A stretch of 64,000 nucleotides of DNA, taken from Methanothermobacter thermautotrophicus (lineage in GTDB: Archaea > Methanobacteriota > Methanobacteria > Methanobacteriales > Methanothermobacteraceae). Both the position numbers and the translations under genes were made by a program. The stretch lies in assembly GCF_014889545.1 (NCBI RefSeq), contig NZ_QKOF01000005.1, positions 62,001 through 126,000 of the forward strand. The letters are read 5' to 3'. Under the pieces are notes generated by a model. That model did not search any database. It saw only the letters and a program-made list of their open reading frames with translations, and was not told the DNA's origin. Of the stretch, positions 28,317-38,606 are shown piece by piece (position 1 is the first letter of the stretch; the number at the start of each line of letters is the position of its first letter).

Positions 28317-28381
28317 TGGCTAAATCCACCATTACCCTAGAGAGCAAAAGGATAAGAATGAACTGAGCACTGAATCCCTGA

Positions 28382-29284
28382 TTATCCATCGGATGCATAT
28401 GGATTGAAGAGAAGCCTCCTGAAACCCAGTGCAATTAAAAAAGGGTTATCCACCCTGAAACTTCTTTTTCCGAGTAAAATTCTCCTGAAGAGATCCCCGA
28501 GGCCTCCGCCGGTCAGCACATCCATGTAGAGGTCGCCGAGGGTTGGGTTTCCGATTCCAAGTTTCTCTTCAAGGAACCCTGAGAGGTTCCTCATTCTTAG
28601 GATGGCTGTGACAAGGGGTGTTGAGAGGAAGAGGAAGATAAGGGCCCATAACCCACCGGCGAGATAGAATGCGATTCCCAGGGCCACTGCAAAGCTGTGG
28701 TTTCCAACCTCGCCCATCATTATCTTTCCCCTGTAATCAAGTGGGGAGTAGGCAGCGCATACAGCCAGTAAGAGGAGGGGAAGGTAGATATCCGAACCAC
28801 CAACAAATGCAATGGCTGTCGCCAGTAGGGACATGATCATTGTCAGGCTGCATGCAACACCCGGCTGCATATCTGCAATGTTGAGGGGCTGTATCATGAG
28901 GGCCACAAGCAGGCCGGCCGGTCCCATGAGGGGGTATGTGATGATTGTGACCGCTATGATCCCAAGGCCCCTTGAGAGCTGACCCCACTCAACTGGCAGA
29001 TCCAGGATCTTTTTCCTTCCGGAGAGGTCATCCATGAAGGCCAGGAGCCCCATTATGGCAACAGGTGGCCTCAGCGGGTCTGGCATGAAGGCCAGAAGAA
29101 CAAGCCAGGGCGCCAGACCCGCCCCCCTTGGTGTTCCTCCCCTCACATCGGTGTAAAGGTTGGAATACCGCATACGTGATATCAGAGCAGCCATGAGAGG
29201 CGTCAGTAAACCTGCAATTGCTGCAGCTACCATTATGGAATAGGGATAATGTGAAGCATCCGGTATCATGATCAGCGCATCCAT
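28382..29284 (-). CDS. MraY-like phospho-sugar transferase, membrane protein
   Basis: About 300 residues with eight or more hydrophobic segments and MraY/GPT-family active-site motifs. They include the Asp pair in FMDDLSGRKK, the catalytic loop QPLNIADMQPG (normally NxxNxxDG) and GEVGNHSFAVALG in place of GDxG. Such enzymes transfer a sugar phosphate onto undecaprenyl or dolichyl phosphate. In this order a pseudomurein role is plausible. Altered motifs suggest a divergent paralog. AGGTGA before ATG 29284 fixes the start. Confidence 0.7.
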   Translation of the reverse strand: MDALIMIPDASHYPYSIMVAAAIAGLLTPLMAALISRMRYSNLYTDVRGGTPRGAGLAPWLVLLAFMPDPLRPPVAIMGLLAFMDDLSGRKKILDLPVEWGQLSRGLGIIAVTIITYPLMGPAGLLVALMIQPLNIADMQPGVACSLTMIMSLLATAIAFVGGSDIYLPLLLLAVCAAYSPLDYRGKIMMGEVGNHSFAVALGIAFYLAGGLWALIFLFLSTPLVTAILRMRNLSGFLEEKLGIGNPTLGDLYMDVLTGGGLGDLFRRILLGKRSFRVDNPFLIALGFRRLLFNPYASDG

Positions 29285-29289
29285 TCCTG

Positions 29290-30441
29290 TCACCTGAAAC
29301 CTGATGATGTCTGGACCACAACGTTCCTGAGGCCCTCATCAATCATCAAATCCTTCACCCTCAGCATCTCATCCTCATCTGGCCACTCAATATCCCTGCT
29401 CCTGAATTCAGGTCGATAATCCAGGATGGTTACCTGAACGTCCCTGTCTATGGATGATATCCTCGAGGCCATTGCGGTAATCTCATCGCTGGATATGATT
29501 GACCTGCTGTAGGGCACCCCCAGGCCCAGGAAGATGTCCGGGTGATTCTCTGAAAGGTACCTGAAGGCATTCCATGAATTCTCAAGGTAAACCCTGGCAG
29601 TTTTCTCATCATGGAGCCCTGATATCTCCATGAAGGTTTCAGTCCTCAGACCTTTGAGATCAATCCCTATCAGGTTCATCCCTGAATCCACGAGTTCATC
29701 AAGGTATTCGGGGGTCAGGATAGTGCCGTTGGTATCAACGTGAACGTTGACATCCCCTTTGAGTTCCCTGATTGCCCTGATGGTCGATGAGAGCCAGGTC
29801 CTGTTGAGGGTGCATTCACCCCCTGATATGGTAACAGTACCGGTTCTGTAGATGGATTCAAGGCCCAATAGGATCCCTGCTGTTTCATTGGGGTCGAGCA
29901 GGTTCCCCAGTGATGTGAATGCAACCTGGCTGTTCTGGCACTGGGGACACCTCAGGTTGCAGCCATGGGTGAAGCACACCACCTCAACAGGGGTCCCTGT
30001 CTTCTCAGAAAATGGGGTTCCAACTCCACCGGCTGTGTGTGGACCGAAGCTGCTCACAAACCTCAGCGGGGGTTCAGGGGCTGTCTCTATGACCATGCCC
30101 TCAGAGAGGGGTGTTACACAGGATGGTGCGATGCAACCATCAATGGATACACTGCAGGCCAGGCATGCCCCTGAACCGCAGGGTGAGAATATATCACCGT
30201 CATCAGGGATCATGCTCCTTTTAAGGCCCGCCCCCTCCAGGGCATCTCCAACTGTACCCCCCGCTCTGACCTCCCTGCCATTCACTTTTACTGTATATTT
30301 TTTAAGGTCAGGGTCACCTGGCAGGATTGCGTCTTCAGGGCATACAAGGAGGCAGGCCCTGCAGCCAGTGCAGTTTTCACTGCATTTCAGTTCGCGACAG
30401 TTTCCACATCCCCTGCATCGATCCCCAAGTCTCCGGAACAT
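29290..30441 (-). CDS. Radical SAM protein with added ferredoxin-type clusters
   Basis: About 383 residues in three parts. Residues about 8-45 form a Cys-rich 4Fe-4S part (CRGCGNC, CTGCRACLLVCPEDA). Residues about 50-110 resemble a 2Fe-2S ferredoxin fold (KVNGREV...CGSGACLACSVSIDG). The radical SAM domain has CNLRCPQCQ and GGECTLN. It looks like a pyruvate formate-lyase activase relative, but no glycyl radical enzyme lies nearby. The start ATG 30441 follows GGGGGAT and lies beyond the pelA stop; an upstream GTG is possible. Confidence 0.75.
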   Translation of the reverse strand: MFRRLGDRCRGCGNCRELKCSENCTGCRACLLVCPEDAILPGDPDLKKYTVKVNGREVRAGGTVGDALEGAGLKRSMIPDDGDIFSPCGSGACLACSVSIDGCIAPSCVTPLSEGMVIETAPEPPLRFVSSFGPHTAGGVGTPFSEKTGTPVEVVCFTHGCNLRCPQCQNSQVAFTSLGNLLDPNETAGILLGLESIYRTGTVTISGGECTLNRTWLSSTIRAIRELKGDVNVHVDTNGTILTPEYLDELVDSGMNLIGIDLKGLRTETFMEISGLHDEKTARVYLENSWNAFRYLSENHPDIFLGLGVPYSRSIISSDEITAMASRISSIDRDVQVTILDYRPEFRSRDIEWPDEDEMLRVKDLMIDEGLRNVVVQTSSGFR

Positions 30442-30458
30442 TCTGAATCCCCCTGAAA

Positions 30459-31520
30459 TCACTGGATCTTGAATCTTAGAATACCAGCCAGACCTCCCAA
30501 TGATTCCAGCTGTTTTCCGCCCTCATGTTCACTGCTTATGAGCACCACGGAGCCACCCATGCCCTCAACCATGTCGAGGTAGCCCTCAATGTCCTCCCTG
30601 CTAACAACCCTATCCAGGACCAGGAGCTTCTCAACGGCCCCCATGTTAATGGCATCCATAACCTCCACCTTACCATAGACAACGGAGTCAGGGTCCCTGG
30701 CCAGCTTCTCAAGGAACTCATTAACGTTCCTTATCTCAGAGGCTATCCTCTTCTCTGATGAGACCCTTTCAACCGTCCCCTTCCTCAGAACCTCAGAGAT
30801 GCCTGAGCGCCCACCTGTCCCGGTGTTCTCAAGCACCGCCTTCTTTGCGATTTCAGGATACTTCTCCATGAGGTAATCATGGAAATCTGACTTGTAAAAC
30901 CCTGGCCCCGCTATTATGATGGTCTCAAGGTCTCCATACTTCTGGAGTGACTCCACGATGCTCTCATAGAATTCACGCCTCAACTTACTCCTGTCCCTCT
31001 GCTGTATTCTCTTGCCAGGAATGTGGCCGGTTATGGGGCCCCTGTATTCAACCCCGTACTGTCTTATCAGTCCCATTTCAGCGACGTCATCCTCTATTAC
31101 AAGGATGATCGCCCTCAGATTCTTTGATGCCCTTACAGCCTCCCTGAGCCTCTTAAGTGTCCATCTGCTCCAGTGCTCCTTCTGGATCCTCAGAGATGTG
31201 TTGAGCTTGACCTCCAGGGTGTGGTGGGAGCCCATGGGCACAAGGTCCTCAGGACCCTGCTCAATAACTCCTGTGGCCCTCAGTCTCCCGGTGTAGATGT
31301 GGAAGCTGACATTTTCAACCCTTATACCAAGATAAAATGTCTTTTTAACTCCCCTGTCACTTCTTATCTTCTCTCCACTGGTATCCTGTATTCTCCTTGT
31401 GGTTCTGGCTGATAGGAGGTCTCCCTCCTCTATTATGTGTGAGAGGTGCCAGAGGTCATCAAGGGTTTCGGGTACGACTTCAATGACGCCGTTCTTTTCA
31501 TCCTCTTCAACTATCCTCAT
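30459..31520 (-). CDS. pelA: Pelota/Dom34 ribosome rescue factor
   Basis: A 353-residue Pelota homolog that, with aEF1A/Hbs1 function and ABCE1, releases stalled ribosomes. An N-terminal Sm-like domain (WHLSHIIEEGDLLSARTTRRIQ) is followed by an eRF1-like central domain (ILVIEDDVAEMGLIRQYG, IIIAGPGFYKSDF) and C-terminal eRF1 domain 3 (YGKVEVMDAINMGAVEKLLVLD). It lacks the GGQ peptide-release motif, as expected for Pelota. Confidence 0.95.
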   Translation of the reverse strand: MRIVEEDEKNGVIEVVPETLDDLWHLSHIIEEGDLLSARTTRRIQDTSGEKIRSDRGVKKTFYLGIRVENVSFHIYTGRLRATGVIEQGPEDLVPMGSHHTLEVKLNTSLRIQKEHWSRWTLKRLREAVRASKNLRAIILVIEDDVAEMGLIRQYGVEYRGPITGHIPGKRIQQRDRSKLRREFYESIVESLQKYGDLETIIIAGPGFYKSDFHDYLMEKYPEIAKKAVLENTGTGGRSGISEVLRKGTVERVSSEKRIASEIRNVNEFLEKLARDPDSVVYGKVEVMDAINMGAVEKLLVLDRVVSREDIEGYLDMVEGMGGSVVLISSEHEGGKQLESLGGLAGILRFKIQ

Positions 31521-31621
31521 GGATTCACCCTGAAAAAATCATTGGCGGAGTTAATGATAATATATAAGAATGCCATTATAAAACTAGGAGTATTCTCATG
31601 TAAGGTTTGGAGTGTAATGTG

Positions 31622-31978
31622 ATGGGTGACTATGAATCTGGAAGTGCAATCTTCCTCAGTATCCTCGCCGGCTTTGTGATGCTCTTCTTCATTGACGGAC
31701 TGTTTGTTTATACCTTCACAGGTTTTCTGGCCGCCTACCTCACAAGGCCAGATAGGAGAAGCGCAGGGGAGGGGGGTACTGCATCCCTCATACTGGCTAT
31801 TCTCAGCTTTGCATCGGGGATGATATTCGGGCCTGAAATGCCTGGGAGAATCGCTGAAATTGTTGGACCTGATGTTTTCACTCTATCAGTGGGATTCTTA
31901 ATTGTATGTGCCATCAGCCTCATCCTTGGAAGTATCGGAGGTTACATAGCTGTTAAGGCCTTCAGAAATGAGGTTTGA
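31622..31978 (+). CDS. Small membrane protein, DUF5518-like
   Basis: About 118 residues with four hydrophobic stretches: AIFLSILAGFVMLFFIDGLFVYTFTGFLAAYL, ASLILAILSFASGMIF, FTLSVGFLIVCAISLILGSIGGYIAV. The glycine-rich helices with a short charged loop (TRPDRRSAGEGG) are seen in small archaeal membrane proteins of the DUF5518 type. Function unknown. GGAG precedes the ATG at 31622; a TTG five codons up is also open. Confidence 0.55.
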   Translation: MGDYESGSAIFLSILAGFVMLFFIDGLFVYTFTGFLAAYLTRPDRRSAGEGGTASLILAILSFASGMIFGPEMPGRIAEIVGPDVFTLSVGFLIVCAISLILGSIGGYIAVKAFRNEV

Positions 31979-32039
31979 GATGCTCGAATCTCATGAAATG
32001 AGATTTTATACATCCAGAACCACAATGGAGATATAATTG

Positions 32040-33344
32040 ATGATTATCAGCATCATAGGGGGTACCCGTGGGCTTGGATACTGGATTGCAAGGTTCCTGA
32101 GGAAGGAAGGCTTCAGGGTCATAATCACAGGGAGGGACCATGAGGCCGGCAGATCAGCCGCCGCGAGGATAGGTGCAGAGTACTGCCCTGCCAATGTGAG
32201 GGCTGCCTCACTTGCTGACGTTGTGGTTGTATCTGTACCTATAGATGTGACCCCTGATGTCCTCAGGGAGGTGGCGCCCCATGTGAGGGCTGGCGGGCTG
32301 CTGATGGATGTGACCTCAGTCAAGGAGGAACCGGCCAGGGTCATGGAGAGGTTCATAGCCAGGGGCGCCCACTACATCCCTGCCCATCCCATGTTTGGGC
32401 CCCGTGTATCATCCCTTGAGGGCCAGGTGGTGGTCCTGACACCCACCAGGGATAACCCATGGCTTGAGGACGTAATCAGATTCCTTGAGGAGAGGAAGGC
32501 ACGTGTAATAGTCACCGATCCATCCACCCATGACCGTATGATGAGTGTTGTCCAGGTCCTCACCCACTTCGCCTACATAAGCATAGCAGCCACCCTTGAG
32601 GCTGAGGGTGTTGACATAAGGGAGTCCCGTAAGTTTGCAAGTCCCATCTACAACCTGATGATAGATACAATAGCAAGGATAGTGGCCCAGAACCCCTACC
32701 TCGCCTACTCAATTCAGACCCATAACACCTACGGCCAGGAGATGCGTGATAGTTTCCTGAGAACTGCCGCCAGGCTAAACGATATGCTGAGGGATGGGCT
32801 TATGGATGATTTCGTGTCAGGGATGAGCCTTGCAGCCAAGAACATAGATGACGTGGAGGCATCCCTTGGCAGGTCAGATAAGGCCATAGATGCACTTAAT
32901 CATGATTTAATCGTGCTGAGGGACTCTGTTGGTCAGGAGATTGGCCTCAGACATATCTATTCCGGTAAGGTGCATGTTGGTGTACTTGAGTCTGTTACCC
33001 CGGATTATGCAATTTTAAGGTCTGGTAAGAGGGTCATGAAGTTAAAGATTTCCAACATAACTGTGCTGTCAGAGGATGAGCTCCGTCGCTGGAAGGTTGA
33101 GAATCTTGATCTGCGGGTTTATGATGTATCTGCTGTTTTTCCAGAATCTGTGGATCCAGGGGTCATAGAGCGCATGGTGGGCCTCCTTGATTGTGTAGTT
33201 GAAGTGGAGGTTGTTGATGTTTACAGGGGGCCCCAGATACCCCACGATCACTTCAGTTTAACCCTCAGGGTGAAGGTGTTTGATAGGGAGTGCTATGAGG
33301 AGATTCTGAAGGTCCTGAAGGGTATAGGTGCCTCAATAAGATAA
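32040..33344 (+). CDS. tyrA: Prephenate dehydrogenase with C-terminal extension
   Basis: About 434 residues. The N-terminal NAD domain (ISIIGGTRGLGYWIARFL) and catalytic region (PAHPMFGPR, VVQVLTHFAYISIA) are those of archaeal TyrA, which oxidises prephenate to 4-hydroxyphenylpyruvate for tyrosine. Residues beyond about 290 form an extra domain (VHVGVLESVTPDYAILRSG, then a ferredoxin-like fold with VEVEVVDVYRGPQIP) that may sense an amino acid. GGAGAT precedes ATG 32040. Confidence 0.88.
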   Translation: MIISIIGGTRGLGYWIARFLRKEGFRVIITGRDHEAGRSAAARIGAEYCPANVRAASLADVVVVSVPIDVTPDVLREVAPHVRAGGLLMDVTSVKEEPARVMERFIARGAHYIPAHPMFGPRVSSLEGQVVVLTPTRDNPWLEDVIRFLEERKARVIVTDPSTHDRMMSVVQVLTHFAYISIAATLEAEGVDIRESRKFASPIYNLMIDTIARIVAQNPYLAYSIQTHNTYGQEMRDSFLRTAARLNDMLRDGLMDDFVSGMSLAAKNIDDVEASLGRSDKAIDALNHDLIVLRDSVGQEIGLRHIYSGKVHVGVLESVTPDYAILRSGKRVMKLKISNITVLSEDELRRWKVENLDLRVYDVSAVFPESVDPGVIERMVGLLDCVVEVEVVDVYRGPQIPHDHFSLTLRVKVFDRECYEEILKVLKGIGASIR

Positions 33345-33410
33345 CATGACCCCCCCTTCTGCGAATCTATCTTAATACTCATCCCGGGAGGGTCTATCTA
33401 ATAGTATATA

Positions 33411-33435
33411 AACTTTACCGAAACATTTATATATG
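33411..33435 (+). promoter_or_regulatory. Two TATA-like elements upstream of cdc48
   Basis: AGTATATAAAC (33413-33423) and CATTTATATATG (33424-33435) lie in tandem about 110-130 bases before the gene. Either could position initiation near 33440-33460, giving a leader of about 90 bases that contains the dyad at 33480-33506. Confidence 0.45.
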
Positions 33436-33479
33436 AGTATTTGGACATGTATTATAGTAACCTAAATTTACTAAAAAAC

Positions 33480-33506
33480 TTCCGTTAAATTAAATATTAA
33501 ACGGAA
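33480..33506. promoter_or_regulatory. Inverted repeat in the cdc48 leader
   Basis: Arms TTCCGTT (33480-33486) and AACGGAA (33500-33506) flank a 13-base AT-only centre. The dyad lies just downstream of the expected transcription start and 37 bases before the ATG. This would suit a repressor operator or an RNA hairpin; the binding protein is unknown. Confidence 0.45.
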
Positions 33507-33515
33507 TCATAATAA

Positions 33516-35732
<2,217 letters not shown>

Positions 35733-35801
35733 ATCCTCGATAACTCCCTTTTGTAACTTCTTTTATTTTTGCAGAACTTCTATTTTTAAGGTCTCCGGTG
35801 A

Positions 35802-36345
35802 TTAAATGGTAAACCGCTTAAAGATCATCAGCATAGTTTCCATAACCTTATTCTCCAGAAGTTCCTTTAGAGTTTTTTCAAATCGCTAATTTCACAGATT
35901 GCAAGATCTTTAAGATTTGAATATTTGCTCTCTAAATCAAGTATATCTTTTAACTTGTTCTCTAAGTCAGATAATTGCTCACTCTTTTACCCTCTGGGCT
36001 GATCTGGAACTGTAATTAGAGAAGAAGTGGAGATTCCACATCATAAGGTTTTTCATTAATTTTAACTATACGTGTTAGTGCGTAGAGTGGGATTGGCCCG
36101 GCAATTTCTTTGGGAGTGGCCGCAGTTTTTGCCTCGATGGCAAGGAAGGGTTCTTCATCATCAAAAATCATGATATGAGAAGTCCCTACCCAATGAGCTC
36201 TGGCCTCTCCCTCATGCAAATCGGTCTCATCAAATAATCTGATGCTTGTTATACCCCCTCTGTTCTGGACATATATGTTTTGATCCTTGAAGGGACCTGA
36301 GATATCCCTATAGATTTTATCTAAATACTCAGCTATTTCACTCAT
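35802..36345 (-). pseudogene. Decayed gene: 109-codon frame plus broken coiled-coil continuation
   Basis: The intact frame 36016-36345 (SEIAEYLDKIYRDISGPF to YDVESPLLL) has a FLAIEAKTAATP stretch resembling an ExK nuclease-type core. Past its stop, coding-like sequence continues in shifting frames: LQFQISPEGKR, then EQLSDLENKLKDILDLESKY, then TLKELLENKVMETMLMIF, ending near 35802. One in-frame stop and two frameshifts would be needed. Base composition is AT-richer than the neighbours. Either the first frame is a complete small protein or the whole is a remnant; I favour the remnant. Confidence 0.5.
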
Positions 36346-36427
36346 TATAACCCCAAACCATGTACTTTTTCCTTTATTGGATTTAACAACCTTCTAAATT
36401 TATCAATTTTTGATCAGATGCTTAAAA

Positions 36428-36616
36428 CTAGATGGTACTCATGAAAACAGGACATATTACAAAAGAATTGGTATGGACACCATCACTCATTCTTACAAGA
36501 TCTGATTCATGAACTCCAGTGCACTGAATGGCGTTATTGAGGGCCTCCCTGAGTTCAGTGATCTCCCCGGAGATTAACACAGGAGACCCATTAATTATTT
36601 TTAAGTGATGACCCAC
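36428..36616 (-). CDS. Possible small protein, unknown
   Basis: A 62-codon frame starting with GTG (GHHLKIINGSPVLISGEI, then TELREALNNAIQCTG). It lacks a strong ribosome binding site and a recognisable family. It lies in the AT-rich gap between the decayed gene and ahcY, and could itself be a remnant. The remaining bases of the gap (36346-36427 and 36617-36666) hold nothing I can support. Confidence 0.3.
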   Translation of the reverse strand: MGHHLKIINGSPVLISGEITELREALNNAIQCTGVHESDLVRMSDGVHTNSFVICPVFMSTI

Positions 36617-36666
36617 AACCTATTATCTACAGACAAGGAACTCCAACATGTTAATCGGGTGATGCG

Positions 36667-37920
36667 ATGCCATACAGAGTTAAAGATATTTCATTGGCCC
36701 CTCAGGGCGAAAAAAAGATCAGATGGGTTCAGGAACACATGCCTGTACTTGAAAGGATAAAAAGTGACTTCTCAGAGGAGAAACCCTTCAGGGGGGTCAC
36801 CATAGGATCCTGTCTTCACCTCGAACCAAAGACCATAAACCTTGGCCTCACACTCAAGGCTGGAGGTGCAGAGGTCGCCATGACCGGATGCAACCCCCTA
36901 TCAACCCAGGACGACGCCACAGCCGCCGGGGCGAAGATGGGACTCAACATGTACGGGTGGCGTGGGGAGACAAAGGAGGAGTACTATGAGAACATACACC
37001 GCGTCCTTGACCATGAACCGGAGATCCTCATCGATGACGGTGCAGACATGATATTCCTTGTCCACCGGGAGAGACCAGAACTCCTTGATGGGATAATAGG
37101 TGCCTGTGAAGAGACAACCACAGGTATAAACCGGCTTAGGGCCATGGCAGCCGACGGAGCCCTCAAGTTCCCTGTGATGGCTGTGAACGACGCCTACACC
37201 AAGTACCTCTTCGACAACCGCTACGGTACCGGACAGTCAACCTTTGACTCCATAATGGGGACCACAAACATGCTGATAGCCGGGAAGACCGTCGTGGTAT
37301 GCGGCTACGGCTGGTGCGGTCGAGGTATAGCCATGAGGGCTGAGGGGCTTGGAGCCAGCGTAATAGTGACCGAAGTGGATCCTATAAGGGCTCTTGAAGC
37401 CCGTATGGATGGTTTCAGGGTTATGAAGGTTTCGGATGCTGTTAGGGAGGCTGATATACTTATAACAGCCACAGGGAACACCGATGTTGTTTCTGAATCT
37501 GAATTCCTGAACATGAAGGATGGCTGTGTAATGGCAAACTCCGGCCACTTCAACGTCGAGATAAACAGGGATGTCCTTGAAGAACTATCAAGGGATAAGA
37601 GGGAGGTTAAGGAGGACATCGAGTTATTCATAATGCCTGATGGACGTAAATTATACCTCCTGGCTGATGGAAGGCTGGTAAACCTTGCATCCGAGCGCGG
37701 CCAGGGCCACCCCGCAGAGATAATGGATATGAGCTTTGCAATGCAGGCACTATCAGCAAGACACCTCCTCCATGAGAAACCAGACCCTGGCGTCTACAGG
37801 GCACCCGATGAAATAGACATGATGGTTGCCCGGATGAAACTCGATGCCATGGGCATTGAGATCGACGAACTCACAGAAGAACAGAGGCTTTACCTTGAAA
37901 ACTGGGAAGAAGGGACCTGA
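36667..37920 (+). CDS. ahcY: Adenosylhomocysteinase family; probably S-inosylhomocysteine hydrolase
   Basis: A 417-residue SAHH-family protein: [30 protein letters not shown], the catalytic [19 protein letters not shown], and the NAD site [29 protein letters not shown] and the [17 protein letters not shown] segment are standard. In methanogens this family has been shown, for M. jannaschii, to prefer S-inosylhomocysteine after deamination of S-adenosylhomocysteine. By homology the same likely holds here. It recycles the product of SAM-dependent methylations. Confidence 0.93.
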   Translation: MPYRVKDISLAPQGEKKIRWVQEHMPVLERIKSDFSEEKPFRGVTIGSCLHLEPKTINLGLTLKAGGAEVAMTGCNPLSTQDDATAAGAKMGLNMYGWRGETKEEYYENIHRVLDHEPEILIDDGADMIFLVHRERPELLDGIIGACEETTTGINRLRAMAADGALKFPVMAVNDAYTKYLFDNRYGTGQSTFDSIMGTTNMLIAGKTVVVCGYGWCGRGIAMRAEGLGASVIVTEVDPIRALEARMDGFRVMKVSDAVREADILITATGNTDVVSESEFLNMKDGCVMANSGHFNVEINRDVLEELSRDKREVKEDIELFIMPDGRKLYLLADGRLVNLASERGQGHPAEIMDMSFAMQALSARHLLHEKPDPGVYRAPDEIDMMVARMKLDAMGIEIDELTEEQRLYLENWEEGT

Positions 37921-37931
37921 TCTATCTGCGG

Positions 37932-38555
37932 GTGACCATATTGGGATTTTTCAGATTCATAGATAAGGGGGATGGCCCTGTAAGGTTATTTGTGGGTGGT
38001 GTGCATGGAAGGGAAGGCCTCACAACCATAAGGGCCCTCCGGAGGCTGGGTTTCAATGACATAAAGCGTGGCAGGCTGATCATATACAGCTGCAACCCCA
38101 CCCCCTACATAAGCACCCTGAACCCCGACTACTACACGACCCCCCGGGGGAAGGAGATACTTGGACTCATAGAGAGGTACCGACCATCAACCTACCTGGA
38201 GGCCCACTGCTACCGCAGGGAGAACTACGGCAGGCTCACAGATCCTTCAAGGAAGGCGTCTGAGGGTGTGCCCCCCCTCATAGAACTTGAAGAGGGTGTG
38301 CTTATAGGATCTGTGTCTCCACACATACGCAAGAAGCTCTTCAGGCGGGAGGATATCTGTCTCACAGTTGAGATGCCATGCCTGGATGGGGGATCCGATA
38401 AGAGTCTTGAGGTCTATGTGGAATTTCTGAGGACAGTTGCCTCCTCAGAAACAAGAGAAGAACTTGAACTTCGCCTTGGAAAGAGGTACCCTGAACAGGT
38501 TGAAACCGCTAGAATATATGCCCGGGAGTTCTTCGGGGAGTACCCCCCATTCTAA
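37932..38555 (+). CDS. DUF2119 family protein, M14-peptidase-like fold
   Basis: About 207 residues from a GTG start. GGVHGREGLTTIRAL near residue 22 and YLEAHCYRRENY near residue 93 supply His/Glu and Glu/His residues arranged as in succinylglutamate desuccinylase and carboxypeptidase zinc sites. DUF2119 proteins occur mostly in methanogens, and the substrate is not known. It is 11 bases behind ahcY and probably co-transcribed. The start lacks a strong binding site. Confidence 0.7.
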   Translation: MTILGFFRFIDKGDGPVRLFVGGVHGREGLTTIRALRRLGFNDIKRGRLIIYSCNPTPYISTLNPDYYTTPRGKEILGLIERYRPSTYLEAHCYRRENYGRLTDPSRKASEGVPPLIELEEGVLIGSVSPHIRKKLFRREDICLTVEMPCLDGGSDKSLEVYVEFLRTVASSETREELELRLGKRYPEQVETARIYAREFFGEYPPF

Positions 38556-38606
38556 ATCAAATCCGCTTTGCAGGTTCAGAATCCTCAGGGACAGCAGGGA
38601 ACCTGA

